From Choanephora cucurbitarum (Eukaryota > Mucoromycota > Mucoromycetes > Mucorales > Choanephoraceae), in the NCBI GenBank assembly GCA_025331435.1, contig JAIWNI010000098.1, forward strand, positions 40,234 to 104,233: 64,000 nucleotides of DNA. The letters are read 5' to 3'. The first letter of the stretch is position 1; every line of letters starts with the position of its first letter. Of the stretch, positions 23,864 to 36,600 are shown one piece after another. Both the position numbers and the translations under genes were made by a program. The notes beneath the pieces were generated by a model. The model did not search any database and was not told the DNA's origin. It worked only from the letters and a program-made list of their open reading frames with translations.

Positions 23864-24920
23864 CTAGAAGAAGCTAGAGAAGGAGGAAGATGAGGGCGAG
23901 GATACAGAAGATGTTGGCTCTTCAGGCAATGAAGGAGAAATAGCGGAGAAGAGAGAAGATCCAAATGCAGCCAATGTATGATTCAAAGCAGCCATATGAG
24001 AGTGCTCAATGTGGTATTTCAGCCCGTTTAGGTTTTTGTATCGCTTGCCACAATCACCAATAGTACATTGGTATGGTTTGGATAAGCTTTCACTTTCATC
24101 TGCAGTCATGTTACAGTGCCCATGTTGATTGTGGTATTTAAGGCCGTTGGGGTTTTTGTAAGCTTTGTCACAGCCACCAACAGGGCACTTGTAAGGTTTA
24201 TCGGCGTTAGAATTCGTGTTAGCCGAAGCTAACAAGGCGCCGGCCTGAGCAAGGAAATCTTCGTCTGTAAACAAAGGTGTAGGCAGATCGCCAGAAGCTA
24301 AAACGATTTTCTTCGCAGCAGACTGAGTCAACAATTCGAATGCATCAGGTGTAGAGATCTGTCCATAAGCTCTCTTCTTGCCAGTTTTTTTGCTTATTGA
24401 GGGCAGGCTATCATCAGTTTCTTCAGGAAGGTTTTCTTTAGTGGGGGTAGGAGGGCAAGAAACAGAGGAGTTGTATAAGTCTGAGAGGTAAGCAGCGGCT
24501 TTCTTCTTGAGTGTAGCAATTTGTTGCTCATCATCGGCACTAGGAAGAGGGCTGCTAGGGGCAGAAGAGGGAGCAGACCAACTGCCAGAGTCGCTGTCAT
24601 CATAAAAGCTGCCTTCTTCATCTTCGATTCTAACATGACACTCTTCATAGTGCTGTAATAGATCATGAAGGTCTTCCAAGACCAAACCACAGCAGGCAAA
24701 ATCACGACAAAAGGAAGCTTCTAATTCACGAGCTTCAAAGGCACTTCTGACGTCTGTTTGAGGCTGACAGAATTGGAAGTCGTAGGAGCTACGATCAGTT
24801 AGCAACAATCAAAGGTAATAGCAAGAGCTGATGTACTTACTCAAAGTTGATGTCCTGCTTGGGCACAGTAATTGTGCTCATACGACGAACGGAGTGATTA
24901 AATTCAACAGGGACAGGCAT
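23864..24920 (-). CDS. SFP1: SFP1-like C2H2 zinc-finger transcription factor
   Basis: Two exons, 24920-24841 and 24788-23864, with a 52-nt intron (GTAAGT...ATCGTAG); 334 aa. An N-terminal atypical C2H2 module reads CRDFACCGLVLEDLHDLLQH then YEECH. Two C-terminal fingers read YKCPVGGCDKAYKNPNGLKY HNQHGH (about 222-247) and YQCTIGDCGKRYKNLNGLKY HIEHSH (about 265-290). This three-finger arrangement with the KNxNGLKYH signature is that of fungal Sfp1 and animal JAZF1. In yeast Sfp1 controls ribosomal protein and ribosome-biogenesis genes and cell size. The middle is acidic and Ser/Pro-rich. Nearby MAK21 is a typical target class, though adjacency proves nothing. Confidence 0.85.
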
Positions 24921-26939
24921 TTTTGGGGTTCAATTGGCACTTGTAGGTTTGAATAGTGTTGAAACTAACAAGAAAGAGAGGGGGGGATGAAAGAAGGGTT
25001 GATAAGTAAGAAAAATGCAAGAAAAAAGAGGGCCCTTAAAAGCTAAATGAACAATTTCTTATTTATATCTTGCTCGACCCTTTCTTATCCAAAGCCCAGA
25101 AAGTTACACAACGGCTCTTGAAAATGGAATAAGATCTCCGAGCAAGGTTCCTTTTCTGTCCGTATAACCATGTATGAGTGTATTAATCAGTTTTCAATCG
25201 CTTCCTCCAAGCTTTAGGTGTTAGAGACACAAGTTTAGCTTCGGGTATCTATTTTGCGCTTATGACTTGGGGTGAAGGATGTGCGATATATCTTGTCCCT
25301 TCGAAAGAAAGCATGGTTTTCAGTTTAAGGCTAGTCTTTTTTTTTTCGCTGAGATTACAGTGACAATAAACAAAGCTTATTCACCCAGAAAGCTTTTTTT
25401 TTCTTTTCTGTATGTCTTTCAAGCAACAAGAAAAAGACAGTCTATCGATACAACCCATGTATACTTTATTAGCTGTAATCCGGTGGCACTTGTTTGAACG
25501 TCTTATATTATTTACATTCATTACGAAAGCAGGCATGAAAAGAAATATAAAAAGGAGGATTAGAAACTGCTTTTCTTTCAACGTTTCAGATAATGAAGGC
25601 GACTATAAGCTACTGTTACTGCTCTGATCAGAGTATGAGTCTATGATGTCTTTTTGATTTCTTTTTGATTTCTTTTTGATTTCTTTGTCTAATAGTCATT
25701 GAACTGAGGTTGATTTACACTAGTCCATATAGCTGTTGCAAACAAAACGAACTGACTCAAACTTCTAGCTAGGTTCGGCAAGAACAAAAAGCTTCATTGT
25801 TGATTCTTGTGTCCAAAATGATGTTGGTGGGAGTAATCAATCTATAAATCTGCCAAATCAAAGAGGTAGAAATCGAAACCAGATAATTTCAATGGCACGG
25901 CAAGACTATTAGCCAGAGCTGAAAATCGGATTGCCATGGGCACCATCAAAAAAGGCCTTCATTACTACCACTTCTTCTTTTTTCCTCTCTTTTTTTTTCT
26001 GGAAAAGACAAATGTTGATAACTAGTAGTAAGAGCTGATTCTGATTTGATGGTTGAATTGGTCCACTTATTATAGAAAAACCAACTTTAGTCTTTCCAGC
26101 ACTGAGATTTTGCTAAACACAGCAATTAAATCAGTAGAAATGGATGCTTATCGATAATTCAAAAAACACGGTTCTCAACTAATTTGTAATATGCGTCTTC
26201 TCGACAGACCTACTTTTTCTTGATTCTCTTATATTTTAGTTTTCAACTTTAATTGGCAACACACACCCGTATAGGTGTACGACTTCTTTTCTTACGTTTC
26301 ACCTAAGATCCCAAAAGGTTAATTCAAGCCTATTACGCAAAAAAAATAAACCGTTACTTATGTATTCAATGAATTAGTACAACGTTTCACTCTGCCAATG
26401 CCATTTTTTTGCATCTATAACTTGGAAGTTGTAGAGTACATGAAATGGATCTAAGACGAAAATATGTAATTCGTAAAATATAGGGGATAGCATCATGCTT
26501 ATTTGGTCATCTTAAACGGGCTGTTTAACACAAGAAAGAAAGCAGCTGGAGTTTTGTATGCATTCTTCTTTGTTTTTTAGCGAAGTAGACTTTGTCATAT
26601 GAAAACCTTCTTTTGTTTGTCCCAAGAGAATATATTACTCCCAAAAAGGAATCCAGACAAGTCACTGATATTACACAACTGAATTACAAAAATCTAGTTA
26701 GCAATGTTGCAAACATGAGGTGTAACGTTACAATTGTTTCGAAAAAAGACAAGTCTAAACCATTTGTATAACTTTCATTGGACAGGTTTAATTTTGAAGT
26801 GACATGAAATCTCCGCTATATAATAACTGTTGTCTTCACCATTTGACAATGAGTAAAAAAAAAAAGAATGCGCTCTATATTTCAAAATAACAAATAGATA
26901 TATACAATAGGCTATAGCAGGTTAATGAAAAGAAACTTC
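24921..26939. other. Intergenic region, no recognised gene
   Basis: AT-rich. The first few hundred bases are the leader and promoter of the SFP1-like gene. A short tandem TTTTTGATTTC repeat lies at about 25650-25690. No conserved frame was found. Confidence 0.5.
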
Positions 26940-29900
26940 TTATTCATTATCAGAATCTTGTTCAATAAGCTTGGCATAATCTTCGTAGGAAGCGAAGGTG
27001 GGAAGAGCTTCCTTCTTTTGCTTCTTTTGCTTCTTCTTTTGATGCACACCCTCCTCTTCTTCATCTGACTCCTCTGCTGGTCGCTTCATTTGGTTATCGA
27101 AGTCCTCCATATCTGAAGCATTCATTAACTCAAAACCATCCTCCATCGACTCGCCATCTTCATCCGATCCAACTTCCGCCATGTCTTCCCCGAATTCGGT
27201 CTCCTCTTCATCTTCATCATCCATTAACAAAGCTCTCATTGCTTCATCGTCTTCATCGTCCTCATCATCATCAAGGCCTTCAAGGTCCTCATCATCGTCT
27301 TCATCGTCCAAACCGCCGGGTATAGAGGACATCATAGCACGCCATACTTCATCCTCCTCTTCATCTTCATCACCAGTCTTTTCCTTCTTTGTTTTATTTG
27401 GTGTGGCTAAAGCTTTCTGGTGGAAGTACTTGTGGAAAAAGACCTGATCGAAACAAGAAGAGGTTAAAAAAGGGAAAGTAATCAACATGAACGAAAGTGG
27501 TTACCTCGTCAGCTTCAATATCATTTTCTTTCTTCTGCAAGAATTTGTCAGAATTCAAGGGAACTGTGTCGGCCATAATGTTAGCGCCTTTAGTAAATAT
27601 AATTCCACCATCTCTTCTGCTTCCATGGAGAGGCTGCATGATAGACTGGCCTTTAGTAGACAATCCCTTCTTTGCATTACGATAGACGAATCGATCCAGG
27701 AAGTGCATTAATGTAAAGTGTTGCAAATCAGTTTGATTCTTTATGGTTTCACCTGCAAACAACTGCTCTACATATTTGGCAACAGATGGGTGATAATGCG
27801 ACTTGAAAGGAATCTATTTAAAGAAAAAGAAAGTTATATCAGAATCATGCTCGATAAAGTGCCTAGTGGGCTTATTTACCAATTCCCATAAGCAGCTCTT
27901 TTCGGCATTACTAAATCTAGGATCACGCTTTCTACCATCGTATTCAATCCTTGTAGACTTTGGCTTATCGGTTTTCTTTTCTTCTTTATCATTAACATCG
28001 CCATTCTCGTCATCTTCAGGCGCATCGGAAAAGTGCTCCTCTTCATCGTCCTCTTCAGGTGTAGTTAACATCGCTCTGAGGCCAGGTTGTGCTTCCATCA
28101 ACTACGATTTACACAACTAAATCAGAATCAACAAATAAATAAACAAAAAATAATTACCTGACTTAAAAGGAAAAAGATACCCGAGATAAAAGCTGGCTGG
28201 TTACGTGCGGCAATCTGCACCATGCGCTTAACAAATGCTTTCACACGACGGGCATCTGTGTCAGCACGGATTGCTTTATAAAGTAAGTTCAGATACAATG
28301 ATTGTTTTGAAGAGTGGCTAACGCGAGGATCAAGCAAAGATTCATACAAAGTACGGTAGAAACGATCTGAGATAGACTGCTTTGTGAGTGAAATGGTGAA
28401 TATAAGCGAAAGGGCTTGAATGGCTGCGTTAAAGGTACTAGTGTGGGTTATCGTAAACAAAACTTCCAAATGCTTTTCGACCCTATAATACAATAAACAC
28501 TCTTAATTTTTTTTGCCAGTGTGCACATTCAAGTCTCTTACATTTCGTCAGAAATATTGGCAAAATGGAACGCACGATTAACACCAGTCAAGATGGCAGC
28601 AATCATCTTGGCCTGCTGATCTTCAAGCTCGAGACCCTTCTTTTCTTCTTGCTTCTCCTTCTTCTTTCTTTTTTCGCTTTTCTTTTCAGGTTCTTCCTCT
28701 GTCTCCTGTTCAAACTTCTTTTTCTTTTTCAATTCAGCCTTTTCATCATCTTCGGAAATCTTCATGAGCTTTCTAAAGAAGATGAAATAAATTTCGACAA
28801 GCTTGTTGGCAACATTTGTCTCCTTGGATGTCAAAATAGTTTGATTGAGTGTAATAATAACATAATACTGTGCTTTCTCGCTTGTGCTAGGATGAAGTAA
28901 AAGTTGTTCCATCTCTCGAATGACAAATATCTTCATACCAGGATGCTTTACTAGTAGCTCAATCAACAACTGCGATGTCTTTGCTGCAACCTTGTTGTCG
29001 GAATCGCCCAACTTGTTGACCAACAATTTAAGCAAGTTTTGCTCCTGCTCTGGCTTGCTAACCAAAAGATCGTACAAACATGTAACCATGTTGTTGCGGA
29101 CATGTATCAGTGTATCACGGGCAAGTTCCTAAAGTAGAACAAAATAATAAATACATGATGCTTTGTATTTCTCTCTCTTTTTTTTGTAGAACAGAAACTC
29201 ACTTCGATCAGTTTTAAAAACTCAAGGTAAGTTTTCTTGAGGTGATCTTCAAAGATCCAAAGTAACAAATGAATGTCTTTGACATCTTCAGAGGCAAGAG
29301 GCCTGTCAGCAAAGTAGATCAATTTACGATCAGGCAATACGGAACCGATGAATAAATCCTTAACACTGGTAACTGCCATCACAGCTTCATTTCTGCCTTT
29401 CTTTCTACCCATGTTCATCAATGTATCCAGAGTCTTAATGCCGTGGAGTGGTGATTCACGGAACATCAAAGTCAAAGCAGATACTTTATCGTTTAATGTA
29501 CCAGATGTGATAATGTTGGACATAAAGCTTCGGTTTGATGAAGTCAATAACGGATGTGTTTCAGCCTTTGTGTTTTCTTCAGCCAAAAGCTCTTTTGCAT
29601 ATGAGTATCGCTCGGCAGTCTCGGTAGGAGATAGTCGCTTGACATTTTCTATAGACACTTTGGGAAGTTCTACATTATACCAGAATGGAGTAGGCTCAAC
29701 AAGCTTTTAATTTATATAGTTAGCATGATGTATTGTTGATAGGCGCACAATAACAAGCTTACCACATTCTTGCTTGATGTAAGTTTGGTTGGGTGGATTT
29801 TCATTTGCTCTTTCTCCTCTTTTTCCTCTTCTTCGCTTTCTGCTTCTTCAATTGCTTCTTCGCTTTCTGCGTCTTCTTCGATTGCTTCTTCCTCTTCTTC

Positions 29901-30323
29901 TTCCTCCTCCTCTTCTTCTTGTACTTCTTCTTGTACTTCTTCATCCTCAGTATCAACATCTTGTTCATATTTATCAGAGGTTAAGCCGATGTTTTGCATA
30001 AAAGCTTTCAACTCATTTTTAATAGCATCCTATCAACCACAATGAATACAGGTATAATGCAAATTACGGAAACCACATACATCAGACCCACTGGTTTCAT
30101 TGGTAACAATGTCTTCCTTATCCTCAACATCTATATTTTCTAAAAACTTAAGATCGCCCTTAGTGCCTCCTAAAGCTAAAACTGCTTCACGAAGCTTGTC
30201 ATCGTTGAAATTAGGCTTGTTGTTTTTGACTTTGGTATCGACGTTTCTATTGGGCTTTTCGTTCTGCTTCTTTTGAAAAGGCTTCGTTTGTCCCTTCTTA
30301 TTCTTCTTGTCGGCAGCCGCCAT
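26940..30323 (-). CDS. MAK21: Ribosome biogenesis factor MAK21/NOC1 (CBF domain)
   Basis: Eight exons on the minus strand: 30323-30081, 30029-29763, 29703-29203, 29128-28542, 28482-28158, 28101-27880, 27813-27505 and 27443-26940. All seven introns are 51-74 nt GT-AG; the phases sum to 985 aa. Mak21/Noc1 pairs with Noc2 on nucleolar pre-60S particles (human CEBPZ). The N-terminus is basic and Gln/Lys-rich, followed by long Glu runs. The middle is HEAT-like ([19 protein letters not shown]). The CBF domain includes [45 protein letters not shown] and [17 protein letters not shown]. Then come [24 protein letters not shown] and [16 protein letters not shown], and an acidic tail ending in a Lys-rich nuclear-localisation-like stretch. 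Length and block order match the family. Confidence 0.93.
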
Positions 30324-30676
30324 AGTTAAGAAATACTGTTTCCAAAGAAAAAGGTTTTTTCTCTTACTACCATTTTTCCTTTGAACATTGTTTACTGCCA
30401 AAAAAAAAAAGTCCTCCGTGACTGCCCATTAGCAAGCACACTTATTCTATTAAAGACAACTTAAAAGTCATCGCAAGCCACAAAATATTTTAAGGTATGC
30501 AAATTGGTAATTGATGCCAGACTTTATTTCGATCTATATTTTAACAAAAAATAGCTTTGTGAGTTAATCAATAAGGTCGCTCCTATTTAATTGCGTCTTT
30601 TTTTGAGTCTTCTTCTTTTCTTAGCATCTCTATCATTGAAAAACGATAAGCAATCAGTTTGATAGACAATAATAAG
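30324..30676. other. Short spacer between MAK21 start and CCH1 stop
   Basis: Tandem minus-strand genes; this 353-bp gap holds the 3' end signals of CCH1 and the promoter of MAK21. No further gene. Confidence 0.6.
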
Positions 30677-33600
30677 TCAACAGATCAACTTGCCTTCCCA
30701 CAAATCATACGATGCAATATCCTCAATAATGTTTTCTGCATTGTTTTCAGTCCCGCAATTGGTTTGATTTGTGTCTTCCTCATCTGTTTCTAACTCTTTC
30801 GTTTCTTCTTCCTCGTCGCTGGACAGGTATTGATCGAAGAATGAGGTATTGCTAAGACTAAATCTCAACGAGGTTAGTTACCATATAGCATCGCCATCCA
30901 AAATCATGAATTTACCGTCCGTTGCCTCCAACATATGAGGCGCTATCATGAAACGCAATTGGTGCTTTTGATGGAGCAGCATTGTCAATCACAATAGCAG
31001 GTACTAATGTTTCAAAAGCTATCAGCAAAAGAGATAAAACACTCATGTAACAAGCGAATTACCTTGTGCATTTCGCTTGTTTTCTAAATGCTTGAGGAAC
31101 TTTTTTCTTGTTGCAATGGTCTCAATTAAGCCTCTTACTCGGTCGATTGATATTAGTGTGTCTATAGCTTCTTCTTTCTTTTGATTTTCTAACAACTCCT
31201 CTAATCTAAATGACGCATAAGTGTTTAAGTATAAGTTTTAGGCCAGTGTTTATACGGAAAATACATTACTCGATACTTACACAAGAGCATTTTCAGGAAC
31301 GATAAGCTTGCGCTTAGCCAACATCAGTAACATTTGGTTGAACGATACACCTCTGGTACTAGACTCAGCTAAAGCAGATTCCTAAAAGGAAACGAAAAGG
31401 ATGCCAAGATTTAACATAAAAGTCAGTATTGCTTTCTTTGTTTAGACTATACCCAATAGATTTTTTCAAGATCATGTCTTTTAGCATGCATATCATGTTT
31501 GTCTAAAGCATTCAGTTTGTTGTTGAGTGCCACAAGGTCAAGATGGTGTTGGTATGGATCATTGCTTCTATTCATACTGTTGGGCTCAATACTGCACTCC
31601 TTGACCAAGTTCTTGTAAGAAAACTCGGGTGAGAAGATCCGAACACTAAAGATCCCATTGAGTTTCTATCAGTGTTTTCTTTTCAGTTAGTTTTGACATG
31701 TAATATAGCCTGACATCAGCCAACTTACTCTCCAAAAAGTCATGTATTGATTAGGCTTAATATAGCCAGTTCTTTCTGTATCTACTGATGCCCAAGTCAT
31801 CTTAAATGTAAACGGAGAAGTTAAGAATAACATGTTTTGAAAAAGAAAATGTTAGTAAATTTTTCTGCGTTTCTTTTGTTAGAAAAGGATATTTTCTGAT
31901 TTCATCTCGGTTAACAAGCGAGAAGTTTGCTTGTATCTGATACACATAAGAAAAGTTGTCAGCTACGACAGCGACAAAGATAGCGATAAAGATGTACATG
32001 GAGATAATGTTGAATGACAAAAACAGAAAGTAAGCCCAGCTAAGCGAACCGCAGTCGCTATCCAGGTAGTTTTCAGCAACAACACAATCTGGATATTCGA
32101 CTGTGAAATCATGCATTACAGAATTCCAGCCTTCACTATAGCAGAACTATTAATAATATGATTTTTTTTCTGAATGTTGGTAGTTTCTCACCCAGTTGAA
32201 TATCGAACGAGTGAAATCATTGTGTTTGAAAATGTTCGAAAGTTGATGTGTTCAGTAGTTGCTTGAGGACCATACTTTGTTAATCCGAAGATTTGCATAA
32301 ACATAATAGCATAAGTTATCATGACCACCAGCCAAACAGCAAACACATTCAGGATCTGATAAGACGAAGCACTATATACAGGTTAATCATAAACTCCAAG
32401 GGGAAAAACATGATTTTACTTACGCCATCGTAGTGAAAAGCTGGTTCAATCCATCACTTCTCTGTACAAGCTTGAAGCATAAAGCTGTCATGAACAATTT
32501 TTGAAATTCAACGTTGACTTGCAAACTAGAATTTCCTAAAGTAACAACAGAAGTGACAATGCTACCAGCTACCATAACTAAGTCGAACAAGTTCCAAGAG
32601 TTACGACGGAAAGAATTCCAGCCAAGACCGAGTACTTTGATCATGATTTCTATCAAATAAATTGAGGTGAATCCAAGATAAATATACACCTTAGTTCGGC
32701 TCCATCCTGATGCACCGTTGTCGACTGTGCTTATATTATCATGGGCAGTATCAGCACATAGAAAGGCAATGTTCAGTAGGATAATGCCTGTCATAAACTT
32801 GTAAAAATTTCCTCTTTTCTCCACTGTGAGATCATAACACACTTTTCGAAGAGGATTTTGAGGAACTGTCTTTGGTCTCTTTGCAGGCCGAATTTGATTC
32901 AACAGCTTCTTGAGATCAAGCCAACGACGTTGATCGCTTGTCAAAAAAGCCGTTCCGTTTCGCTTCGTAAAGTTCTCAATTACCACACCAAGAAACAGAG
33001 AGATGACAAAGACAGAGCCTGCAAGGTTATACACCATGAAATAGATACCCCATAATTGACTAGCATCAGCTTGGGGTGCCATATCTTTTCCGGTAATGCT
33101 CATACTTGTCGTCAATACATCAATCCAACCTTCTCCACTGGCGATTTCAAACAGAATTAACAAGGAGCTCCAGAATGAATCAAAGCTGTACACATATGGA
33201 TTTGTCCATACTCGAGGCATATATATACTGGTATCATCAGGCATCGGTTCTTGAGTCCCTAAGGCTTCTTCATAAACACATACAGCTTTATCATTTTCAT
33301 CATCATTACACAAATAGAACAAGCCCATAAAAATGTTTTGACCATATAGAGCAAAAGGAATTATGATACATAGACCAAGCACAGCAGCATCAATCAGTCG
33401 GGGCAGACCCGTCACAAGAATCGATGTGAAAGTCTCCTTGGCTGAGCCTAATAAGTTAATCAAGCGCAAAGCTCTCAGAGCTTTAAAAGCGCGGAAGCCA
33501 CGCTCCAAGCCTGTAGCAGCGGCGAAATGACCAAAATTAGACATATACATAGTAACCAGCACAAACAGATCAAGAATATTCCATCCATTTAACAAATAGG

Positions 33601-36600
33601 CATTTGGAGTCAAAAAGAACCCATCTGCAATCACCTTAATGATAAATTCAATAGTGAAGATGGCAGTAAATGCATAGTCAGCATATATGAAAGGCACAAT
33701 AGCTGAAGGGTTGTTACGGTGTTCATACTGGAACACAGGTGAGTTGTAAATAGTGAGAACAACATTGACGATAACACAACATGTAATGATGGTTAGAAAA
33801 GCAATGCTTCCCCAGACAGAGGCAGGAGTACCAAATACGCGCTCACCACGACTAGGAGTCACAACCAATTGGCACCACTTTCGAATAGAGCTGCTGTGAG
33901 AAAATATGTATAGGGATTTGTCGTAAGAAGGATGAGATTTGATAAAGTCTCTCTTTAATGCCTTGCGCTCTTCTATATCCAAATCAGTTGTTTCCTGTTG
34001 ATATCGACTGGCCATAGTTTCGCGCAAAGAGGGATCGACCAGGTATCGTAAGGACCGAGGTTCGTTGACGTTGTACGGCTCATCTTTTCTCTTGAAATCA
34101 TAAAAAGTGCCTGCTTGTTCATGCATATTAACAGGATCAATCAGTGTACTTGTTCTATTGCGCTGATTAATCTGGCTCTCGTTTTCCTTTGCATTAATAA
34201 AAAGCCTTGTTAAGAAGTTTTGTAGCCTAGTAAGCATTTTTGTCTGTGCTCCATCTGATGTTGCTCTCTTTGCTGACTGCAAAGGCTCAGGTTGATTAAG
34301 TTCGACAGCTTCATTCATAAACTCCCTTACAATACTCTTTTGCACAGATAGGACAAGGTTGTTTGGCATGTTTTTTACATTAAGCCCTGTAGACTTTGGC
34401 TTAAAGTATCGATAGATGTTCCATCTACTAACAACTGTTTTCTTGTCCAACTCATTTTCTGTTTTCTTCATAAAATTTTCAACTTGGTTTCTTCTTTTGT
34501 CCTCTTCAGCAATTTCAAAATTCTCCATAAGTACAGCAATGAAAAGGTTCACCAAAACGACTATTAAGAGGATAAATTAGCAACGTCTGCTTATATTCAA
34601 CATTTGTTCTTACAATTCGAAAAAGAAAACCATAGCACCAAAAAAAGAGCATAGATCGCACTATTGTTGTTTTCAGCACCTGCCTCCATGACATTATACA
34701 AAACAGTTGTCCAATCCTCGCCGGAAAAAAGCTGCATTAAACCTTTGAAATTAGTACATCAACTACAGTTTTCTCTGTCTTGCATGTTAGATTCGCTCTA
34801 TGCCTTTACCTGATTAAGACCAACGAATGAATTGTACACCGAAAAGAATCTCATTTCACTATCTTCTGCATCAGACCCAATAACGCCTTCAAACAATTGA
34901 TAGGCAATGATGGCGCATAAAACAGTAACAAAAATGATGAAGAAAGTTAAATTTATAAGACCTCGAAGACTTCCTAAAACACGAGACTATATCATAAATT
35001 AGTAAAACTAGCCTAACCAAAAGAAAGGAAGGAAAGGTAAAGAAGAAATAAACACTTTACCATCAGTCGCCTGAGGCGAGGTACTGCTGCCACTAGTCGA
35101 TATATACGCAATACTTGAAATCCTGTAAACCAGACATACACATAATCGTTTTGGCGAATTGGAGGTATCAGTATGATACAGGTAATCACAGCAATAAGAA
35201 AATCAGTCAAGTTCATTTTGTCCTTAAAGAATCCCTTGAGATCTCGTCTTTGACTGAGCATTCGAAAGAAAATTTCAAACAAAAAGGCTATAGAGAAAGC
35301 CCGTTCTAATGTGTCTAGTGCCGACAATTCTTCTGAAGACATGTCTACATTTTTAACGGCCATACAAAGCAAATCAACTGCTACTAGAAGGAGCCAAAGA
35401 GGTTTCGTATATGAGTATGCAGTGAGAAGGAGTGATTCTCTTTTTTGCAACGGTTTGATTGGTTCGCCTTCCTGAGTAAAAGTCCACCCTTCTTCTTCAT
35501 TCGTATCACCAAGAATTGGCTTTGCACTATTGTAAAGTGTCAGTAGATATTTTTTTTAGTTTTGTATAGCTTACTTTGAGCTAGTAAATGCTGAATGCTG
35601 GGAGTCTTCTCTCACTTTAGCAAACATTTCAGTGATGACAGCAATGAACAAATTGATGAGCCAGAAATTCATAATAATTACAATGAAGATAAAATAAAGA
35701 CTAGCAGCTGAATATTCAGCATCCATCATGTCATACATTCTGTCAGTCCATGATTGCACTATGTTTAACGAGTTCTTAGAAATAGCTGCTATCTTTTCTT
35801 TTGAAATTAAACACATGACTTACCACCAGTGATAATCATCACTATAAGCATCGATTCAAATATGTTATCGAAACTTATAGTTCCTCCAAAAGGGTTTTCG
35901 GTTTCCTATATCAACAGAAACAGACATTTGAATTTTAAGGAAAAACATTTGCCTAAGCTTCTTCTACCATACTTCGCAAATAAGTCCATTTTCACAGATG
36001 AAGCCTTTTGACCATGGTGCAGTGGTGCCATCTTTGAATTTGTATGGAACTACTTGTCCTGTTTCGTTCGTGTAGCCACCGCAATACTGCTGTGTCACTT
36101 GAGTATTGCTCGAATTGTTTGGATCTTGTGTTATGTTTTAGGAAATGATCTTTTGTTTGAACTATATGATTAGGAAGACAATACATACCATACCACACAC
36201 AATGTCTTTTGAATGAACCCTTAAATGATTGAACGCCTACAATTCTAATTTTAAGCAACAGATTAAATTAAACAGCGTACCATAAATAAAGTGTTATCAA
36301 CCTACGCCGAAATCACAAAAAAGAAAAGCACAAAAAACAACACATTGACCAAAAGGGGTGCAGCTTTTTTTAAACTGTTAAGAATAACTCGATTACCGTC
36401 TGTTAGATTCAACAGTCGAAGAAGGATCAATGCGGAGAGCATTTTAAATACGAGTATTCTTCGAGTGTCACCGATGATCTCTTCTTGCATGCATAAAAGC
36501 GCAAGATCAATCCAGTAAGAAATCACAGCAACAAAATCTACACGGTTCCAACTATGTCTAAAAAATGCCGTCTGTCTGTTTGGAGTCGAGTTGATAAAAA

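Noticed and set aside
27181..27447. Poly-Ser frame on plus strand
   Set aside because: Antisense of the acidic tail of MAK21.
31802..31892. Reading CCH1 exon 13 straight on to a stop after VILNFSVYI
   Set aside because: Would remove the conserved EF-hand-like C-terminal part; the AT-AC splice restores the family sequence and frame.
32858..33330. Plus-strand frames within CCH1
   Set aside because: Shadows of the long exon 11 of CCH1, which is open and conserved on the minus strand.
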